Origin: Actinomycetota bacterium
GTDB lineage: Bacteria; Actinomycetota; Nitriliruptoria; Nitriliruptorales; Nitriliruptoraceae
Length of the DNA: 64,000 nt
Reading direction: 5' to 3'
Assembly (NCBI GenBank): GCA_019347575.1
Contig: JAHWKY010000023.1
Location: 1-64,000 of the forward strand
Shown here: positions 61,847-64,000 of the stretch, one piece after another
Numbering within the stretch: the first letter of the stretch is position 1
Layout of the letters: each line of letters starts with the position of its first letter
Notes under the pieces: generated by a model
Database searches by the model: none
What the model was told of the DNA's origin: nothing
The model's input: the letters and a program-made list of their open reading frames with translations, nothing else
Made by a program: the position numbers and the translations under genes

Positions 61847-63799
61847 GTGGCCGAGCGCCTGCATGCGGCTCGGTCCGTCCACCGCGCGAGCGTGGCGCCG
61901 CCGTCGTCGTCGTCGCCCAACCGGCTCCTCCACCTGCAGCGTCTGGTCGGCAACCGGGCGGTCCAGCGCTTCCTGGGCGGCGCGCTCGACCAGCTGACGC
62001 AGCGGCCGGTCTCGACGACGCGGTTGCTCTCGCGCCTCGACGCGGTCGAGCGCGCCAAGGTCGAGCGGCTGCGGAGCCAGATCGGCTGGATCGACGGGCT
62101 CCCCAGCCGCATCAAGGACGATATCGACGTCGAGTTCGGCGCCGGCGCGATCGCGAAGCGCATCCAGAACGAGTTCAAAGCGAGCGCCCTGAAGGAACTG
62201 CGGCGCAGCCCCGAGTGGAAGAGCGCGAAGAAGGCACAACGCCCAGGACTCCTGCGCGCGGCACGTGACCGTCACGCCCGCCAGGCCCGCGCCAGGATCG
62301 CTGCGCGCGGGATCACCCCCGGGAAGGGGGGGTTCAGCGCCAGCGAGACGTGGGAGTCCCTGTTCCCGATCCAGGGCAAGGCGGACCGTTGGAGCATCGA
62401 GGTGGGTCGCATGGCGCGCCGCGTGGACTTCCTCGCCCAGTACGAGCACGCGCTCGGCAGCGTCGCGGCCGTGAGACGGCACTTCACCGCGATCGTGCCC
62501 GTCGCCGGAGCCGGCTTCCTCCACGCTGCTGCGGCGAGCCGCCTGAAGATGGCACGTGACGTCTACCGCAAGCGTGCGGCGGCCCGGGGCGAACCCGACG
62601 CGCCCTTCCCGACCACCGGCACCTCGCAGGCGCTGCGGCGCCGCCACTACCACCGCGTCTCGGGCGGCAAGCTCGGGCACCCCCTCGGCCTGTCCCTCGA
62701 CTTCCGTGCCTACGAGAACCCCCACCTGCACGGCAAGCGCGCCTTCCTCGAGGCCGTTCTCGGCGCGGACGACCTGCGCATGACCATGCGCGACCAGAAG
62801 GGCCAGGCGATGGGTTGGAGTGAGCGGCGACGCGCCATCCGTGCTCTGGGCAAGCACACGCAGGCCGCACGTGGTGGCGGGATCAGCGGGATCATGGCCC
62901 TCCTCGCGGCGATGTTGCGCGGAGAGAAGCCAGCCACCGGTGATACGAGCAAGCACTGGCTCGTCGAGGAGGCGGGCGACGCCTTCGATCGCGTCGCCGG
63001 GTACTCCGAGCGGTTCAAGAACCTGCTCACGGCGGACGAGAAGGCCGAGCTGCTTCAGGCCTTGCAGGACCTCAAGAACGGCGCCGCCCCGAAGGACGAG
63101 GTGGACCAGCGCGTCCGCGACCTGCTGGCGCCGCTGATCGACGGGATCAACGCCTCGACCGAGGCGGCGCGCGCCATCGCCGACGAGTCCCCCGGCCACG
63201 ACATCGCCCGCATCGCGCCCCGGCGGCGCAACCGCGCTGCCGCTGCCGTCAAACGCGTCCGCGTCGCCAAGGCGGACCGGGCACGCCGTCAACTCGCGAC
63301 GATCGCGGGCCAGTACCCGGAGGTCTTCGCTGGCCTCGACCTCGATGAGTCATCCTCCCCGGGCGAGATGCAGGCCGCGTTGATGGCGCGTCTGCGGTCG
63401 GTCTACTACGCCTTCGAGGTGCAGAAGAAGCAGGTGCACATCGCCAAGCTCGAGCGTCCCGACTACGGCTTCATCTTCGGCAAGGTCAAGCTGCGAAGAC
63501 GCGGCGGCGAGCGCACGTGGCAACCGCAGCTCCAGGCGGGCGACCCCTCGGTGTGGCAGCTGCTCGACAAGGGGTTCGTTCGACGCGATGCCGAACCTGG
63601 TACCGGGGCGGACCGCTCCGAGCTGGGCCTCGGGATGAACCGGCTCTTCTACGAGGTCATGGTCGAGCACGGGTTCGATCCCGGCGGGGCGTGGGACTCG
63701 ATGGACACGATGCACTTCGACTTCGTCGAGGGCTTCGATGCGGTCGTCGGCAAGGGCACGGTCGGTCCCGTCCACGGCTGGGTCGCGAAGAAGTCCTGA
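61847..63799 (+). CDS. Tagged M15-like peptidase with a long internal insertion
   Basis: The protein has 650 residues from the GTG at 61847 (AAGGG six bases upstream). The tag RLLHLQRLVGNRAVQRF is at about residues 26-42, only 25 residues from the start. The next 230 residues are helical and basic and are not recognised. The metal site is split: HPLGLSLDF (H278, D285) and MDTMHFDF (Asp620, H623), with about 335 residues between, where M15 enzymes usually have 50-70. The insertion is helical and charged (ALRRRHYHRVS lies before it; LLQALQDLKNGAAPKDEVDQ and RRQLATIAGQYPEVFAGLDL inside). It lacks a signal peptide. A wall-peptidase role is inferred; the altered spacing leaves activity open. Confidence 0.72.
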   Translation: MAERLHAARSVHRASVAPPSSSSPNRLLHLQRLVGNRAVQRFLGGALDQLTQRPVSTTRLLSRLDAVERAKVERLRSQIGWIDGLPSRIKDDIDVEFGAGAIAKRIQNEFKASALKELRRSPEWKSAKKAQRPGLLRAARDRHARQARARIAARGITPGKGGFSASETWESLFPIQGKADRWSIEVGRMARRVDFLAQYEHALGSVAAVRRHFTAIVPVAGAGFLHAAAASRLKMARDVYRKRAAARGEPDAPFPTTGTSQALRRRHYHRVSGGKLGHPLGLSLDFRAYENPHLHGKRAFLEAVLGADDLRMTMRDQKGQAMGWSERRRAIRALGKHTQAARGGGISGIMALLAAMLRGEKPATGDTSKHWLVEEAGDAFDRVAGYSERFKNLLTADEKAELLQALQDLKNGAAPKDEVDQRVRDLLAPLIDGINASTEAARAIADESPGHDIARIAPRRRNRAAAAVKRVRVAKADRARRQLATIAGQYPEVFAGLDLDESSSPGEMQAALMARLRSVYYAFEVQKKQVHIAKLERPDYGFIFGKVKLRRRGGERTWQPQLQAGDPSVWQLLDKGFVRRDAEPGTGADRSELGLGMNRLFYEVMVEHGFDPGGAWDSMDTMHFDFVEGFDAVVGKGTVGPVHGWVAKKS

Positions 63800-63902
63800 G
63801 AGGCCCGGCTCGGCGGGGGGGACCCAGGGTCGCGATCACGCGTCCGTCACACCGGGGCGAAGAAGGCGCGGCTCGTCGCAGGCGCGTAACCGAAGGGGAC
63901 CC

Positions 63903-64000
63903 TCAGGAGAGCAGCCGCCACAGGGTGTAGGCGGTGATGTCGGGCAGCCGATGCGGCTCCGTGAGCAGCAGCGGCGCACCGACGTGGCCCGCAGCCGCTG
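63903..64000 (-). CDS. CWB2-like wall-binding protein, C-terminal end (partial)
   Basis: Only the last 32 codons are in the window, reading AAAGHVGAPLLLTEPHRLPD, then ITAYTLWRLLS and TGA at 63903. The GAPLLLTE-x-x-x-LPD core is the same as in CWB2 repeats of the giant surface protein (DAPILLTDTGQLPD). That stretch normally lies inside a repeat rather than at a C-terminus, so the protein may be truncated or a variant. It is presumably another wall-anchored protein transcribed from outside the window. Confidence 0.5.
   Translation of the reverse strand, partial: AAAGHVGAPLLLTEPHRLPDITAYTLWRLLS

Noticed and set aside
20209-63799. A complete contractile injection system or DUF4157 gene in the window
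   Set aside because: No sheath, tube, baseplate or AAA-loader gene and no DUF4157 HELxH core is present; only the cargo-like tag is seen.

Overview
The window is high-GC DNA (GC-rich third codon positions almost throughout) with Shine-Dalgarno starts, many GTG starts and short stop/start overlaps. This fits an actinobacterium. The mixture of LVIVD-repeat proteins, cell wall-binding repeat 2 (CWB2) surface anchors, calcium-loop repeat proteins and secreted M14/S8 peptidases suggests the Nitriliruptoria/Euzebya side of that phylum. That placement is an inference from gene content only.

Layout. (1) 0-6.2 kb: secreted proteins - a partial LVIVD/PA-domain protein, a membrane-anchored HELTH metallopeptidase-like protein and an M14 zinc carboxypeptidase, separated by strong hairpin terminators. 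(2) 6.3-11.7 kb: small-molecule enzymes - FAD monooxygenase, PPOX-fold flavoprotein, aldehyde dehydrogenase, cupin and a ThDP-dependent enzyme. (3) 12-17 kb: a translationally coupled pair of secreted repeat proteins (seven-bladed TolB-like propeller and FG-GAP-like calcium-loop protein). (4) 17.1-20.2 kb: a TrmB/LuxR-type regulator followed by a molybdopterin oxidoreductase. (5) 20.2-31.8 kb: a tagged peptidoglycan-hydrolase-like protein, a small secreted protein and a 2815-residue surface protein (beta-helix-like repeats of 187 residues, Ig-like repeats, CWB2 anchor). (6) 32-46 kb: an accessory region rich in relics - coiled-coil membrane proteins (one frameshifted), integrase and DUF4143 fragments, a second tagged hydrolase, vapBC and a broken vapB copy, a subtilisin-like protease, a DUF222/HNH (13E12-type) protein with an SOS-box-like site, an AAA ATPase, a tyrosine recombinase and a broken PPC-domain gene. 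(7) 46-60.2 kb: a polysaccharide locus. It has nucleotide-sugar epimerases, four glycosyltransferases, a sulfotransferase, an initiating sugar-phosphate transferase, a Wzx-like flippase, a Wzy-like polymerase and methyltransferases, plus two gene remnants that look like the scar of one deletion. (8) 60.2-64 kb: a start-less DUF6338-like remnant, three small genes including an excisionase-type HTH, a third tagged hydrolase and the last bases of a CWB2-like gene.

How the parts may work together. Much of the window encodes the cell envelope and its surroundings: wall-anchored repeat proteins, secreted proteases and a surface glycan assembled by a Wzx/Wzy-like route. The observation I would follow first is a dispersed family of three large proteins (20.2-22.5, 32.9-35.6 and 61.8-63.8 kb). 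Each carries the same short N-terminal tag of the type L-x-L-Q-x-x-x-G-N-x-A-V, and each ends in an M15-peptidase-like metal site (H-x6-D ... E/D-x-x-H). Different modules lie between them: a lysozyme-like domain, an alpha/beta hydrolase, or a long insertion. I read them as candidate cell-wall-attacking cargo or effectors using a common recruitment tag. No injection-system structural gene lies in this window.
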